A DNA stretch of 64,000 nt, from the NCBI GenBank assembly GCA_965203795.1, contig OZ241915.1, forward strand, positions 992,001-1,056,000. Direction: 5' to 3'. Each line of letters begins with the position of its first letter. Position 1 is the first letter of the stretch. The notes beneath the pieces were generated by a model. It made no database searches. It worked only from the letters and a program-made list of their open reading frames with translations, and was not told the DNA's origin. Origin of the DNA: CBDBBY01 sp965203795. Lineage in GTDB: Bacteria > Pseudomonadota > Alphaproteobacteria > Rhodobacterales > Rhodobacteraceae. The position numbers and the translations under genes were made by a program. This document shows positions 52,939 through 61,836 of this stretch, piece by piece.

Positions 52939-53247
52939 ATGAGCCAGGAAATCAACGAGGCACAGATTCGCGAGATCGCCGAGCGTGCGTTCAGGGCCCA
53001 CTTAACTGGAATCGATATCGTCCGGGTCGACGTCACGCCGAGGCTCGATCATGACGGAGACCCGGTCGTCGACGTGAAGTTCGTCTGCGACGGCGATTAC
53101 GAGCAGTTGACAGGCGAGAGGCTCTTGCGGGTGCAGCATGAAATCGTTTCCAAGGCGTGGAGCGAAGTGGAGAAAGATCTCGGCTTTCCAATCGTCAACT
53201 TCACCGCCAATTCCGACCTTGAGCAGCTTGGCCAGGAGGCGGTGTAG
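52939..53247 (+). CDS. Unrecognised 102-residue partner of the HEPN protein, candidate antitoxin
   Basis: 102 aa with a good AGGA ribosome site. The N-terminus is an amphipathic helix (EAQIREIAERAFRAHL); then beta-rich VRVDVTPRLDHDGDPVVDVKFVCDG, a second helix and FPIVNFTANSDLEQL. There is no nucleotidyltransferase GSxxxG/DxD motif, so it is not the usual MNT partner of HEPN proteins. Acidic (pI low by eye). Its position 9 nt after the HEPN gene is the only clue to function. Confidence 0.65.
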   Translation: MSQEINEAQIREIAERAFRAHLTGIDIVRVDVTPRLDHDGDPVVDVKFVCDGDYEQLTGERLLRVQHEIVSKAWSEVEKDLGFPIVNFTANSDLEQLGQEAV

Positions 53248-53609
53248 AGGGGCAGCGGCTGTTGACCGCTTTGCCCGATCCGGCATTTGCTGGAGGCGAA
53301 TATCCGCGGGCGGGAGTTTTCGTCGTCGGTCTGATGCGACGGCAACGTGAGCGGCCGCTGCGCACGGGAACCGTCATCGGCGTGTAAATCGAAAATGGTC
53401 TGCTGACGGCGGGTTTCGTCCATGCGGATGCCGGGGCAGCGTGCCGAAATTGCCCGAACCTAATCGGGCCCGGAACGCGGAGCGCGGACGACGCCCGAGC
53501 CCTCGGAACAGGCTCGCCGCCCCCGAAACGGGATGCCCCCGAAGGAATTGCCAGTTGGCAAATCGAAAATTCTTGCGGTAACATCAGGCGGGTTGGCCAA
53601 GGACACTCC
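53248..53609. other. Intergenic region with promoter of the yfgM-bamB-der operon
   Basis: No gene seen in 362 nt. TTGCCA/TGGCAA form a perfect inverted repeat around GT at 53548-53561. Within it TTGGCA (53555-53560) and TAACAT (53579-53584), 18 nt apart, make a good sigma-70 promoter about 25 nt before GTG 53610. Confidence 0.5.
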
Positions 53610-54290
53610 GTGAGCAATTCCGAACTATTCATTGAAGAAGTCACCAGCGAGGTAAGGCGCGACAGGCTGTACGCGCTGTTCCGCCGCTACGCCTGGGTCG
53701 GCGTGCTCGCCGTGGTGCTGATTGTTGGCGCCGCCGCCTTCAGGGAATGGACGATCGCCCGCGACAGGGCTGCTGCGGAGGAGTTCGGCGACGCCATCCT
53801 TGCGGCGTACGCGCTGGAATCCGAAACCGCGCGCATCGACGCGCTTCGCGGGATACAGGCGGAATCGGGCGACGCGCGGGCTCTCGTCAGGATGCTGGCC
53901 GCTGACGAAGCCCTCCAGGCGGGCCGAGCCGAGGAAGCCGCCGCGCTGCTGGATTCAACCCTTGCGGACGACGAAGCTTCGAATCTCTACAAGGATCTCG
54001 CATCCTTCAAATCCGTTGCACTCAGGAGCGGTTCGCTTCCGCCCGAGGAAACCATCCGGCTGCTTGAACCGATCGCGCTGCCGGGTCGGCCGTTCCGGGT
54101 GCTTGCCCAAGAGCGCATGGCCTTGGCGCTGCTGGAGGCGGGCAGGGCAACCGAAGCCGAGGCGATGTTCCGATCGCTGCTCAGCGACGCGGAATCTCCG
54201 GCCGGTCTGCGCCAGCGGGTCGCGCAGCTGCTGCCTGCGACCGGCGCAGAGCTTTCGTCCTCGCAAGACCCCGGTTCCGCCGGGGAGTGA
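53610..54290 (+). CDS. YfgM-like membrane-anchored tetratricopeptide protein
   Basis: 226 aa, GTG start with AAGGA upstream. Cytoplasmic N-terminus (SELFIEEVTSEVRRDRLYALFRRY), one membrane helix (about 30-48) and a periplasmic helical-repeat domain rich in Ala, Glu and Leu. YfgM-type proteins are ancillary to the Sec translocon and periplasmic chaperones and often precede bamB and der, as here. The stop overlaps the next GTG (GTGA). Confidence 0.82.
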   Translation: MSNSELFIEEVTSEVRRDRLYALFRRYAWVGVLAVVLIVGAAAFREWTIARDRAAAEEFGDAILAAYALESETARIDALRGIQAESGDARALVRMLAADEALQAGRAEEAAALLDSTLADDEASNLYKDLASFKSVALRSGSLPPEETIRLLEPIALPGRPFRVLAQERMALALLEAGRATEAEAMFRSLLSDAESPAGLRQRVAQLLPATGAELSSSQDPGSAGE

Positions 54291-55702
54291 ACTGCATATC
54301 GCGGGCGGTTCCTTCGATGCCGTATTTGAAGCCGATTCCCGGAGCGCCCCGCGCGCTTTGGCTGGCCGTGCTGGCGGTGCTCGCCGCGGCTGCGGTGGGA
54401 TGCGCGCCGAGGGAGGAGATCCTCAAAGGCGAGCGGTTCGAAATCAGGAAGCCGCTTTCGGAAACCCAGGGCATCGTTTCGGACCCGGCGAGCGATCCGG
54501 TCGATCTGGAAGACGATCCGCTTCCCAACCGCTCGCGCGCGATATCGCTTGAGCCGCCTTCGGATCTGAGTTCCTGGACCCATGCGGGTGCCGTTCCGGC
54601 GAACAAGGTTCCGCATTTGAATCTGGCTTCGGATATCAGCCCGGTCTGGTCCGTGCCGATCGGGGCGGGGAACAGCCGGAAGAGGGTGATCACGGCGACG
54701 CCCGTAATTGCCGGAGGCAGAATCTTCACGATGGACGCGGATTGCGTGGTCGCGGCCCATTCGACATCCGGCGAAGCTTTGTGGACCGCGGATCTGGTTC
54801 CGGAATTCGAAGCCGTCGGCGACGCCTCCAGCGGCGGGCTCGCGTACGGCGGAGGCATGCTCTTCGCCACCACCGGATACGGCGCCATTCACGCGATCAC
54901 TCCGGCTACGGGCGAGGTCGCGTGGACGCACAAGTTCGGCGCGGCTGCCGTTTCCTCGCCTGTCGTGCAGGGCGGAACGGCGTACGTCGTCACCGCCGAC
55001 AGCCGGGCGTGGGCGATCGGAACCGCGGACGGCCGCGTGAAATGGAGGCTGGAGAGCGTCGAAGCCGCGGCCGCCGTGCACGGGGAATCCAGCCCGGCAT
55101 TGGCCGGGGGCAGGGCGATTCTCCCGTTCCCGTCGGGCGAGCTTGTCGGCGCGGACGCAAGAACCGGCCGGTCGGCGTGGACGGCGAGCGTCGCCGGGGG
55201 GCGCATGACAGGGCCAAGATTTGCGATGGCCGGGCTGTCGAGCCCGCCGGTTCTGGACGGCGACCTGATTTTCGCGGCGAACCAGGCCGGAAGGATGTCG
55301 GCGATCAGCGCACGGAGCGGCGACGTCCTTTGGTCCGCCATGGAGGGGGCGAACAGCGCCGTCCTTCCCGCAGGCGATTCCGTGTTCGTTGTCACCGACA
55401 CTGCCGAACTGGTCCGCCTCGATGCCGGAAGCGGGGAACGGATCTGGGGCGCGACGCTTCCGGAATTCAAGAACCAGCGGCTTCGGCGAAGGAAGGACGT
55501 GTACGCGAATTTCGGCCCCGTCCTTGCCGGAGGCCGGCTGATTGTAGCATCGAGCGACGGGTTCATCCGGCATTTCGACCCGGTGTCCGGCGGCCTTCTC
55601 GGCACGACCGATCTGCCCGGCGGCGCGTCGAGCCGTCCCGTCGTCGTCGAGGGCGTTCTCTATCTGACCACGGACAGGGGCGAGCTTCTCGCATTCCAGT
55701 AG
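54287..55702 (+). CDS. bamB: Outer-membrane assembly lipoprotein BamB
   Basis: 471 aa from GTG 54287, coupled to the yfgM-like gene; ATG 54317 would give a more usual 29-residue signal to the lipid Cys (AAVGC). Beta-propeller PQQ-like repeats are visible: VWSVPIGAGNSRKRVITATPVIAGGRIFTMD, GEVAWTHKFG and GRVKWRLES. BamB supports insertion of outer-membrane barrels in the BAM complex. The position just before der is conserved. Confidence 0.9.
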   Translation: MNCISRAVPSMPYLKPIPGAPRALWLAVLAVLAAAAVGCAPREEILKGERFEIRKPLSETQGIVSDPASDPVDLEDDPLPNRSRAISLEPPSDLSSWTHAGAVPANKVPHLNLASDISPVWSVPIGAGNSRKRVITATPVIAGGRIFTMDADCVVAAHSTSGEALWTADLVPEFEAVGDASSGGLAYGGGMLFATTGYGAIHAITPATGEVAWTHKFGAAAVSSPVVQGGTAYVVTADSRAWAIGTADGRVKWRLESVEAAAAVHGESSPALAGGRAILPFPSGELVGADARTGRSAWTASVAGGRMTGPRFAMAGLSSPPVLDGDLIFAANQAGRMSAISARSGDVLWSAMEGANSAVLPAGDSVFVVTDTAELVRLDAGSGERIWGATLPEFKNQRLRRRKDVYANFGPVLAGGRLIVASSDGFIRHFDPVSGGLLGTTDLPGGASSRPVVVEGVLYLTTDRGELLAFQ

Positions 55703-57129
55703 TGGCGCGTAGCCGGAGGAAAGCTCGGGAGGCGTTGTCGCGGCTTTCGCCGACGTTCGCCATCGTCGGAAGGCCGAATGTCGGCAAATCCACCCTGTTC
55801 AACAGGCTAGTCGGCCGGGGCGTCGCGCTGGTCGACAACCAGCCGGGCGTGACCAGAGACTACCGCGAGGGCGAAGCGCATCTCGGAGGCCTTTCATTCA
55901 AGGTGATCGATACCGCAGGCCTCGACAGGGCCGGGCCGGACGAGCTCAGCGGGAGCATCCGCAAGGCGACCGAGCAAGCTCTTTCTGCGGCCGACGCCTG
56001 CATGTTCCTGGTCGACGCCAAATCGGGGGTGCTGCCGCCGGACCGGGAGATCGCCGATTTCCTGCGCAGGCAGTCGAAGCCGGTGATTCTGGTCGCGAAC
56101 AAGTCGGACGGAAGGGCTGGCGACACCGGCTACCACGACGCGTTCGAACTCGGCTTCGGCGAGCCGGTGCGGCTTTCGGCCGCGCACGGCGACGGGCTTT
56201 CCGACCTCTTCATGGAAATGCAGCGGACGGCGGAGGAGCTGGCGGCGAGGCCGGAAGCCGCCGACCCGGGCTTGGAACCCGTCGGGGACGACGATGGCGA
56301 TGCGCTCGAATCCCCTATCCGGATCGCTGTGGTCGGCCGCCCGAATTCAGGGAAATCGTCCTTGATCAACAAGGTGCTCGGCCATGAGCGCCTTCTGACC
56401 GGCGCCGCTCCCGGGATCACGCGCGACGCAGTGTCGGTCTCGGCCGACTGGAACGGCCTGCCCGTGGAGATCTTCGACACGGCCGGGATGAGGAAGCGGG
56501 CGCGGGTCGTGGAGAAAGTCGAGCGCATGTCGGTCGCGGACGGGCTGCGAGCGGTGCGCTTCGCGGAAGTCGTCGTTGTCCTGCTGGACGCGGCCAAGCC
56601 CTTCGAATCGCAGGATCTTCGAATCGCGGACCTTGCGGAACGCGAGGGGCGGGCGGTGGTCGTCGCGCTTAACAAGTGGGACCTCGTGGACGACAAGGAG
56701 CGTCGGCTGCAGGAACTGAAGCGGGATTTCGAATTCGCGCTCCCGCAGCTGAAAGGCGGCAGCTTGGCCGCGGTGTCCGCGCTGACAGGGTTCGGGCTTG
56801 ACGGCCTTTGCCATGACATCCGCGAGGCGCACAGAAGATGGCGGCTCCGCATATCCACCGGCATCCTGAACCGCTGGCTGGAGGAAGCGGTTGAAGCGCA
56901 TCCGCCGCCCGCGCCCGGCGGGCGCAGAATCCGGCTCCGGTACATGACCCAGGCCAAGTCCCGGCCGCCGACGTTCGTGGTGATGTGCTCGTACCCGCGG
57001 AAGCTTCCGGAAAGCTACTCCAGATACTTGTCGAACGGCCTGCGGGCGGAATTCGGACTCGGCGGCACGCCGATCAGGCTGCACTTCCGTTCGCGGCCGG
57101 AACGGAACCCGTTCTCAACCCATGCGTGA
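55702..57129 (+). CDS. der: Ribosome-associated GTPase Der (EngA)
   Basis: 475 aa from GTG 55702, one base inside the bamB stop. Two tandem GTPase domains: first G1 GRPNVGKST with DTAG and NKSD, second G1 GRPNSGKSS with DTAGMRKR and NKWD, then the KH-like C-terminal domain ending in FRSRPERNPF. Needed for 50S subunit assembly. Its 3' end overlaps the convergent SDR gene by 15 nt. Confidence 0.96.
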   Translation: MARSRRKAREALSRLSPTFAIVGRPNVGKSTLFNRLVGRGVALVDNQPGVTRDYREGEAHLGGLSFKVIDTAGLDRAGPDELSGSIRKATEQALSAADACMFLVDAKSGVLPPDREIADFLRRQSKPVILVANKSDGRAGDTGYHDAFELGFGEPVRLSAAHGDGLSDLFMEMQRTAEELAARPEAADPGLEPVGDDDGDALESPIRIAVVGRPNSGKSSLINKVLGHERLLTGAAPGITRDAVSVSADWNGLPVEIFDTAGMRKRARVVEKVERMSVADGLRAVRFAEVVVVLLDAAKPFESQDLRIADLAEREGRAVVVALNKWDLVDDKERRLQELKRDFEFALPQLKGGSLAAVSALTGFGLDGLCHDIREAHRRWRLRISTGILNRWLEEAVEAHPPPAPGGRRIRLRYMTQAKSRPPTFVVMCSYPRKLPESYSRYLSNGLRAEFGLGGTPIRLHFRSRPERNPFSTHA

Positions 57130-57795
57130 TGCTCCGGCAGCACGGTCGAACACGCCCGCCATCAGCCTTTCCGCAACCGCGTCCGGCAGCGCGAGCTGCG
57201 TCTTGCTTTCGCCCGGATGGAACGCGGCCCTGGACTTCGTTGCCATCGGCTCCGGATCGAGAATCAGCACCTTAGGACCGATCTTCGAGGACTCGGCTTG
57301 CCAGCTTCTGACTAGGGCTATCTGCGCCGCCTTGGCCCCGCCATGGGCGCCGAAGAACCTGTTTCCGGCAGTCCTATCATCGAAGAACATCGCGACCCCC
57401 GAGTCGGCCTGTCGCAGGAGCTGTTCCGTGCAAGCGATCAGGCGGGCGGTGGCGACGAAGCAGGTTTCGACGGAACGTTGCAGCGTCTTGAGGTCGATAT
57501 GGCCCGCAGGGGAAAGCGGACACGGCGCGATGGCGGCATGGGCGAGAACGTCGAGCCTTCCCCACCGTTCCTGGATCTGCCCGCCAAGGCCATGAACCGA
57601 AGCATCGTCCGTCAGGTCGAGCACCGCAAGCGATGCGCTGCCTCCGATATCCGCGATTCGGTCGTCCAGCTCTTCCAAGGCTCCGACAGTCCTTGCGGCG
57701 GCCACAACGTGGAACGATCTTCTCGCAAGCGCCATCGCGAGGGCGCCGCCGAGGCCGCGCGACGCGCCCGTCACCAAGGCGACCTTACCGGCCAT
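57115..57795 (-). CDS. Short-chain dehydrogenase/reductase (cvpA-linked)
   Basis: 226 aa. TGASRGLGGA, AHAA in place of the NNAG motif, and a divergent active-site region (MFFDDRTAGNRFFGAHGGAKAAQ, where the Tyr of YxxxK is replaced by His). It may be inactive or have a changed mechanism. In many relatives this SDR follows purF after cvpA; here purF is absent. Convergent with der (15-nt overlap). Confidence 0.82.
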   Translation of the reverse strand: MAGKVALVTGASRGLGGALAMALARRSFHVVAAARTVGALEELDDRIADIGGSASLAVLDLTDDASVHGLGGQIQERWGRLDVLAHAAIAPCPLSPAGHIDLKTLQRSVETCFVATARLIACTEQLLRQADSGVAMFFDDRTAGNRFFGAHGGAKAAQIALVRSWQAESSKIGPKVLILDPEPMATKSRAAFHPGESKTQLALPDAVAERLMAGVFDRAAGASRMG

Positions 57796-57864
57796 CGGTT
57801 CTCGACCGGCCCGGCGCCGGGAACGGCAGCACGGAAGCTGGCTGTCTGCAGAATCGCGGCAGTC

Positions 57865-58515
57865 TCAGCTCGTCGACAGGCCATCGCCGGAATCGGCCGG
57901 CGCGTCAGGGGACAGTTCGGGCACGTCGCCCGGCAGCTCGGGAATCTCGGCAGGAGGCAGTCCGCCGCCGCAGATCGCCGTGAAGCTGTTGTAGGCGCGC
58001 TTGATCGACTCGGCGGTCACGCTTGCGCCCTGCTCGCGGACCTCGCCCTGAAGATTCTGAAGGATCTTCGCAGACTGCGATTCCGCGACGGATGTGAAGG
58101 TGCCGGAGGGGATCACCATGTCGTTCAGGATCAGCAGGATCAGCACCAGCACGGCGCCGCGGATGACGCCGAAAATGAAGCCGGCCCCGGAATTCAGCGC
58201 GTTCACCCCCGGCAGCTTGGTCGCCTCGTTGAACAGCATTGTGATGATGGAAATCAGGACCAGGGCAAGCGCCATGATGATCGCGAACGTCGCGATGACC
58301 GACATTTCGCAGCTGCCCCTGAAGAATTCCCCAACGACCGGAAGGTCGCCGACCAAGGGCGAGAACAGCGGCGCCGTGAAGTAGGCGATGACGGCGGCGG
58401 CGATCCAGCCCACGATGGACATCGCCTCCCGGACGAAGCCCCGGAAATAGGCGAGAACCGCCGAGATCACGACAATCAGGGCCGCGACGATGTCGAATGC
58501 CGTGAATTCACTCAT
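57865..58515 (-). CDS. cvpA: CvpA family membrane protein
   Basis: 216 aa with four membrane helices. Starts MSEFTAFDIVAALIVVISAVLAYFRGFVREAMSIVGWIAAAVIAYF, the CvpA signature, and ends in a Pro/Glu/Asp-rich cytoplasmic tail. Linked to colicin V production and purine control in E. coli; general role unclear. Its start overlaps the radA stop by 8 nt. Confidence 0.93.
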   Translation of the reverse strand: MSEFTAFDIVAALIVVISAVLAYFRGFVREAMSIVGWIAAAVIAYFTAPLFSPLVGDLPVVGEFFRGSCEMSVIATFAIIMALALVLISIITMLFNEATKLPGVNALNSGAGFIFGVIRGAVLVLILLILNDMVIPSGTFTSVAESQSAKILQNLQGEVREQGASVTAESIKRAYNSFTAICGGGLPPAEIPELPGDVPELSPDAPADSGDGLSTS

Positions 58516-59881
58516 CCTCTGCCCCAGCCGCCCCGCCCGGCGCGGCGATTCCTGCTGCGAATTCCGCCAAGTCGGCGAATTGCCGGGTCGTTATTCCGGC
58601 GAGAGATACCGTTTTCGCGGGTGCAGGGGCAAGCGCGGCCGCGAATCCGAGCTTCTCGGCCTCCTTCAATCTTTGTTCAGGCTGCGGCGCCGACCTGAGC
58701 GCGCCGGAGAGGCTGACCTCTCCGAACACCACCGCATCGGACGGCAGCGGCCTTTCCATCTTCGCCGACAGAAGCGCACCGGCGGCCGCGAGGTCGGCGG
58801 CGGGCTCGGTCACGCGGATTCCGCCGGCGACGTTAAGATAGACATCCTGACCGGCGAAGGAGATGCCGCAGCGGGCGTCGAGCACCGCTAGCATCATCGC
58901 CATCCTGCCGCCGTCCCATCCCACCGCGGTTCTGCGTGGCGCCGCGAACGCGGAGTTCGCGACCAGCGCCTGCATCTCGACCAGGATCGGACGAGTGCCT
59001 TCGATGCCTGCGTACACCGCGGAACCGGGCGCGGAAGCGTCCCGCTCGGAGAGAAACACCGCCGACGTGTTGTCGACGCCGGACAGGCCGCGGCTGGTCA
59101 TCTCGAACACGCCGATCTCGTCGGCGGGGCCGAACCGGTTCTTCACCGCCCTCAGAATGCGGAACTGGTGGCCGCGCTCGCTCTCGAAATAGACCACCGT
59201 GTCGACGAGATGCTCGACCACGCGGGGGCCGGCTATCTGGCCGTCCTTGGTGACATGGCCGACCAGAAACGCCGCGGTTCCCCGGTTCTTTGCGAACCGG
59301 ACGGTTTCGTTGGCGACGGTCCTGACCTGCGAGGTGGTCCCGGGAGCGCTGTCGACGCCTTCCGCCCACATCGTCTGGATGGAGTCGATTATCGCGAGAT
59401 CGGGGCGTTCGGCCTCCATGGTCGCGAGGATGTCGCGAATGCCGGTCGCCGACGCGATGCGGACCGGAGCGTCGCTCAGGCCGAGCCTTGCCGAGCGCAT
59501 CTGGATCTGCCCGACCGCTTCCTCTCCGGAAAAGTAGATGACCGAGCTGCCGTTTCTTGCCATTCCCGCGGCCGCCTGAAGCAGCAGCGTCGATTTGCCT
59601 ACGCCGGGGTCGCCTCCGATCAGCACGGCGGATGCGGGGACAATGCCTCCGCCGAGCACGCGGTCGAGTTCGCGCACCCTCGTGGAGACGCGGGCAGCGG
59701 GAGGCGCCGCGGTTCCGAGGTCCGACAGCTCAAGGATGCTCCCGCGCCAAGCGCCGCTGGCCGCCGCGTCAGGAGTTTCGCCGATGGTGTCCCACTCGCC
59801 GCATTTCTGGCATCTGCCCGACCATTTGGCCGAACGCGCTCCGCAGGCCGAGCAAACGTAGGATTCTGTCGATTTTGCCAC
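58508..59881 (-). CDS. radA: DNA repair protein RadA
   Basis: 457 aa. N-terminal zinc finger (YVCSACGARSAKWSGRCQKCGEWDT), Walker A GGDPGVGKST, the RadA-specific KNRFG motif and a C-terminal Lon-protease-like domain (VAGGIRVTEPAADLAAAGALLSA). RadA aids branch migration in homologous recombination. Upstream of cvpA in the expected order, with the mlaF remnant and Res fragment between it and mlaF. Confidence 0.96.
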   Translation of the reverse strand: MAKSTESYVCSACGARSAKWSGRCQKCGEWDTIGETPDAAASGAWRGSILELSDLGTAAPPAARVSTRVRELDRVLGGGIVPASAVLIGGDPGVGKSTLLLQAAAGMARNGSSVIYFSGEEAVGQIQMRSARLGLSDAPVRIASATGIRDILATMEAERPDLAIIDSIQTMWAEGVDSAPGTTSQVRTVANETVRFAKNRGTAAFLVGHVTKDGQIAGPRVVEHLVDTVVYFESERGHQFRILRAVKNRFGPADEIGVFEMTSRGLSGVDNTSAVFLSERDASAPGSAVYAGIEGTRPILVEMQALVANSAFAAPRRTAVGWDGGRMAMMLAVLDARCGISFAGQDVYLNVAGGIRVTEPAADLAAAGALLSAKMERPLPSDAVVFGEVSLSGALRSAPQPEQRLKEAEKLGFAAALAPAPAKTVSLAGITTRQFADLAEFAAGIAAPGGAAGAEDE

Positions 59882-59942
59882 GTCCTGCCGCCTTCTGCCC
59901 GAGGCGGCGCGTCGGCATCGCGCCGCGGACTCCGGGTCCCTT

Positions 59943-60125
59943 AAAGCAATCGCAGCCCGAATCCACCGGCATACGCGCGAAAATCTCGAATCATCCCGCT
60001 GCGATCATCACGCCGTCCGCGCTGCCTTGGACGAATTGGCGCAGGCGCCTGTTGCCGCAATTGTCCAGCGAGTCGGCGGACCCGGACTACTGGATCAAGC
60101 CATCTCGGAGCAGGGCGAAGCGAGG
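59943..60125 (-). pseudogene. Decayed second copy of the mlaF 3' end
   Basis: Minus-strand translation from about 60115 gives FALLRDGLIQ, then a stop, then SGSADSLDN and LRQFVQGSADG. These match the real MlaF end (VALLHDGVIQ, W at the stop position, SGSVDALDS, LQQFVRGKEDG) at most positions. DNA similarity continues past the stop codon (TTCGGGCTGCGATTG here against TTCGGCTCGCGATTG at about 61790). The copy is in the same orientation as intact mlaF and lies 1.7 kb downstream of it. It cannot encode a functional protein. Confidence 0.8.
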
Positions 60126-60363
60126 GCGCAACCTTGCTCCCTTTCGCGTGCCACCGGAATACTCCGTCGGGGTCGAGGGCGTCATCGGCAAGACCAGCGA
60201 TCAGAGTTGCTGCCGGCGCGACTCCCGCCACCTTCGAAATCTGCAACCGGCAGGGCGCGAACGCGACGCTTGATTTCAAGGATAGCCACTTGTCATCATT
60301 CGCGCGCGGGCTCATTGAGCTGCCCGGTGTTTGCTGGAGAGCAACAGTCGAAACGGATGAGAT

Positions 60364-61539
60364 GTGGCCGTTCACCGTGAGGGCCGAGATACTCCCGGAG
60401 CAGGCGCTCCGCCGCGCAACTTGCTCAACGGCTTGCGCGAGCAACTGGAGGCGGAAGGCATCAGCGTAGCGAGTACGAATACCAATCCGTCGCCGCCGAT
60501 CATCATTGAACCGGTGAAGGAACGGCGGAAGTACGACATTGCCATCCCCATTGCGAAGCCATGCCTGACATACGACCGCCGCAAGCTGTTGAATCTGGAC
60601 GTGCGGCTCTTTGAGCCAATGTTCGAGATCGACGAGCGATTCCGGATCAAGCCGACGCCGGAATTCGCCGCGGCCGAAACCGAGACGCGTCAGTGCAATT
60701 CAGCCAATGGCCTGCGGCGTACCGAGGAGTTGCTGCCCGCAATTGCCAACCTGGTGGTCGCCAAGGCGGAACTGCCGGACCGCTTCGCGGAGCTGTACCC
60801 GGTAATACGCGGGTACATCGGGAATCGCTGTTTCGGCCGGAAAATCGAACTGGACGATAACAATTTACGATCTCATTTGGCGCGGCCGGAAATCAAGGAG
60901 AGCATTGCGAAATACTTGGCTCGCAAGATCGCGGAGCTCACCATTAAACGCCGCGGGGTCGAATTCGAAAAGCAGGACTTCAAACTGTTCGAGACGAAGC
61001 CTTTCGGTTGGAGGCGGAACCTTCCGCCGCTTGAAGCGGAGAAAACGGTGTTCAACTTCGTGGCCGCCTGCAACGATTTCGAGCGCGAGTTCGCGGAATT
61101 CCTGGACAATGCTGGAGACATTCTGCGCTTCGCTGCGCTGGGCACAACTGAACAGGGGGCTTCGGGCGCTTCGCTCCGCGTCGATTATCTGAAGCCGAGC
61201 GGCGCCATCGGGCTCTATTGCCCGGACTGGGTAGCCGTTCAGCGGGAACTGGACGGCGAGATCATCAACTGGGCAATCGAGACCAAAGGCCGCGTCGGGG
61301 AAGGCATCGATGAGAAGGATGCCGCCATGTGGGAGTGGTGCCGTCGCGTCGGCACTGTCAGGGGCGACGAGTGGAAGTATTTTCGGGTCAATCAGTTCGA
61401 CTTCCAGCCGGGCTACGCCACTTTTCGAAAACTCCTGGTCACCTTGGTTGGCAAAGACATGATTCGGAAACGCGACGCGAGCGGGGCTACCTTGTCGCAT
61501 GAGGAATTTGTCCGATTCCGCGATGAAGGCAGAGCCTGA
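60364..61539 (+). pseudogene. Type III restriction enzyme (Res) C-terminal fragment
   Basis: About 391 codons. Contains REGRDTPG, NLLNGLREQLEAEGISVASTNTNP, ELYPVIRGYIGNRCFG, KTVFNFVAACNDFEREFAEFLD and a nuclease-type end with PDWVAVQRELDGEIINWAIETKGRV, matching the C-terminal third of type III Res proteins (about 900-1000 aa). The helicase half with Walker motifs is missing and no Mod methyltransferase is nearby. The remaining frame is open to TGA 61539, so truncation is the main lesion. The PD-(D/E)xK-like ETK triad seems intact. Lies between the two mlaF 3' ends. Confidence 0.8.
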
Positions 61540-61836
61540 CGGCTATCGCCATCGATGCGTCCGCCGCCACTGCTTGGCGCGGAGCAGAAGAATCGGATTG
61601 AAGTGGAAAATCCCCCGCCGCGGGCGCGCTTCAGCTCGTCCCGGCAGGGCTCTTCTGTTCGACCGGAATCCAGCCGAACAGCCGAATTCGGAAGGTTTTC
61701 CGCCAGTCATAATAAGATTTATCAAACAGTTATAGAAACGAACTGAAAAATTGCCTCAAGGCGCGCTTCGGTCCCGGCGCATTGTAAGACAATCGCGAGC
61801 CGAACCAGTCGGCGAAGCGAAGCAATGGCGGGAGGA
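61540..61836. other. Non-coding tail between Res fragment and mlaF
   Basis: About 300 nt, AT-rich near 61705-61750 (CATAATAAGATTTATCAAAC). No gene or terminator is clear. Its right end (from about 61785) is the mlaF downstream sequence that recurs in the remnant at 59943. Confidence 0.4.

Noticed and set aside
60364..61539. Active type III restriction-modification system
   Set aside because: The helicase half of Res is missing and there is no Mod gene.
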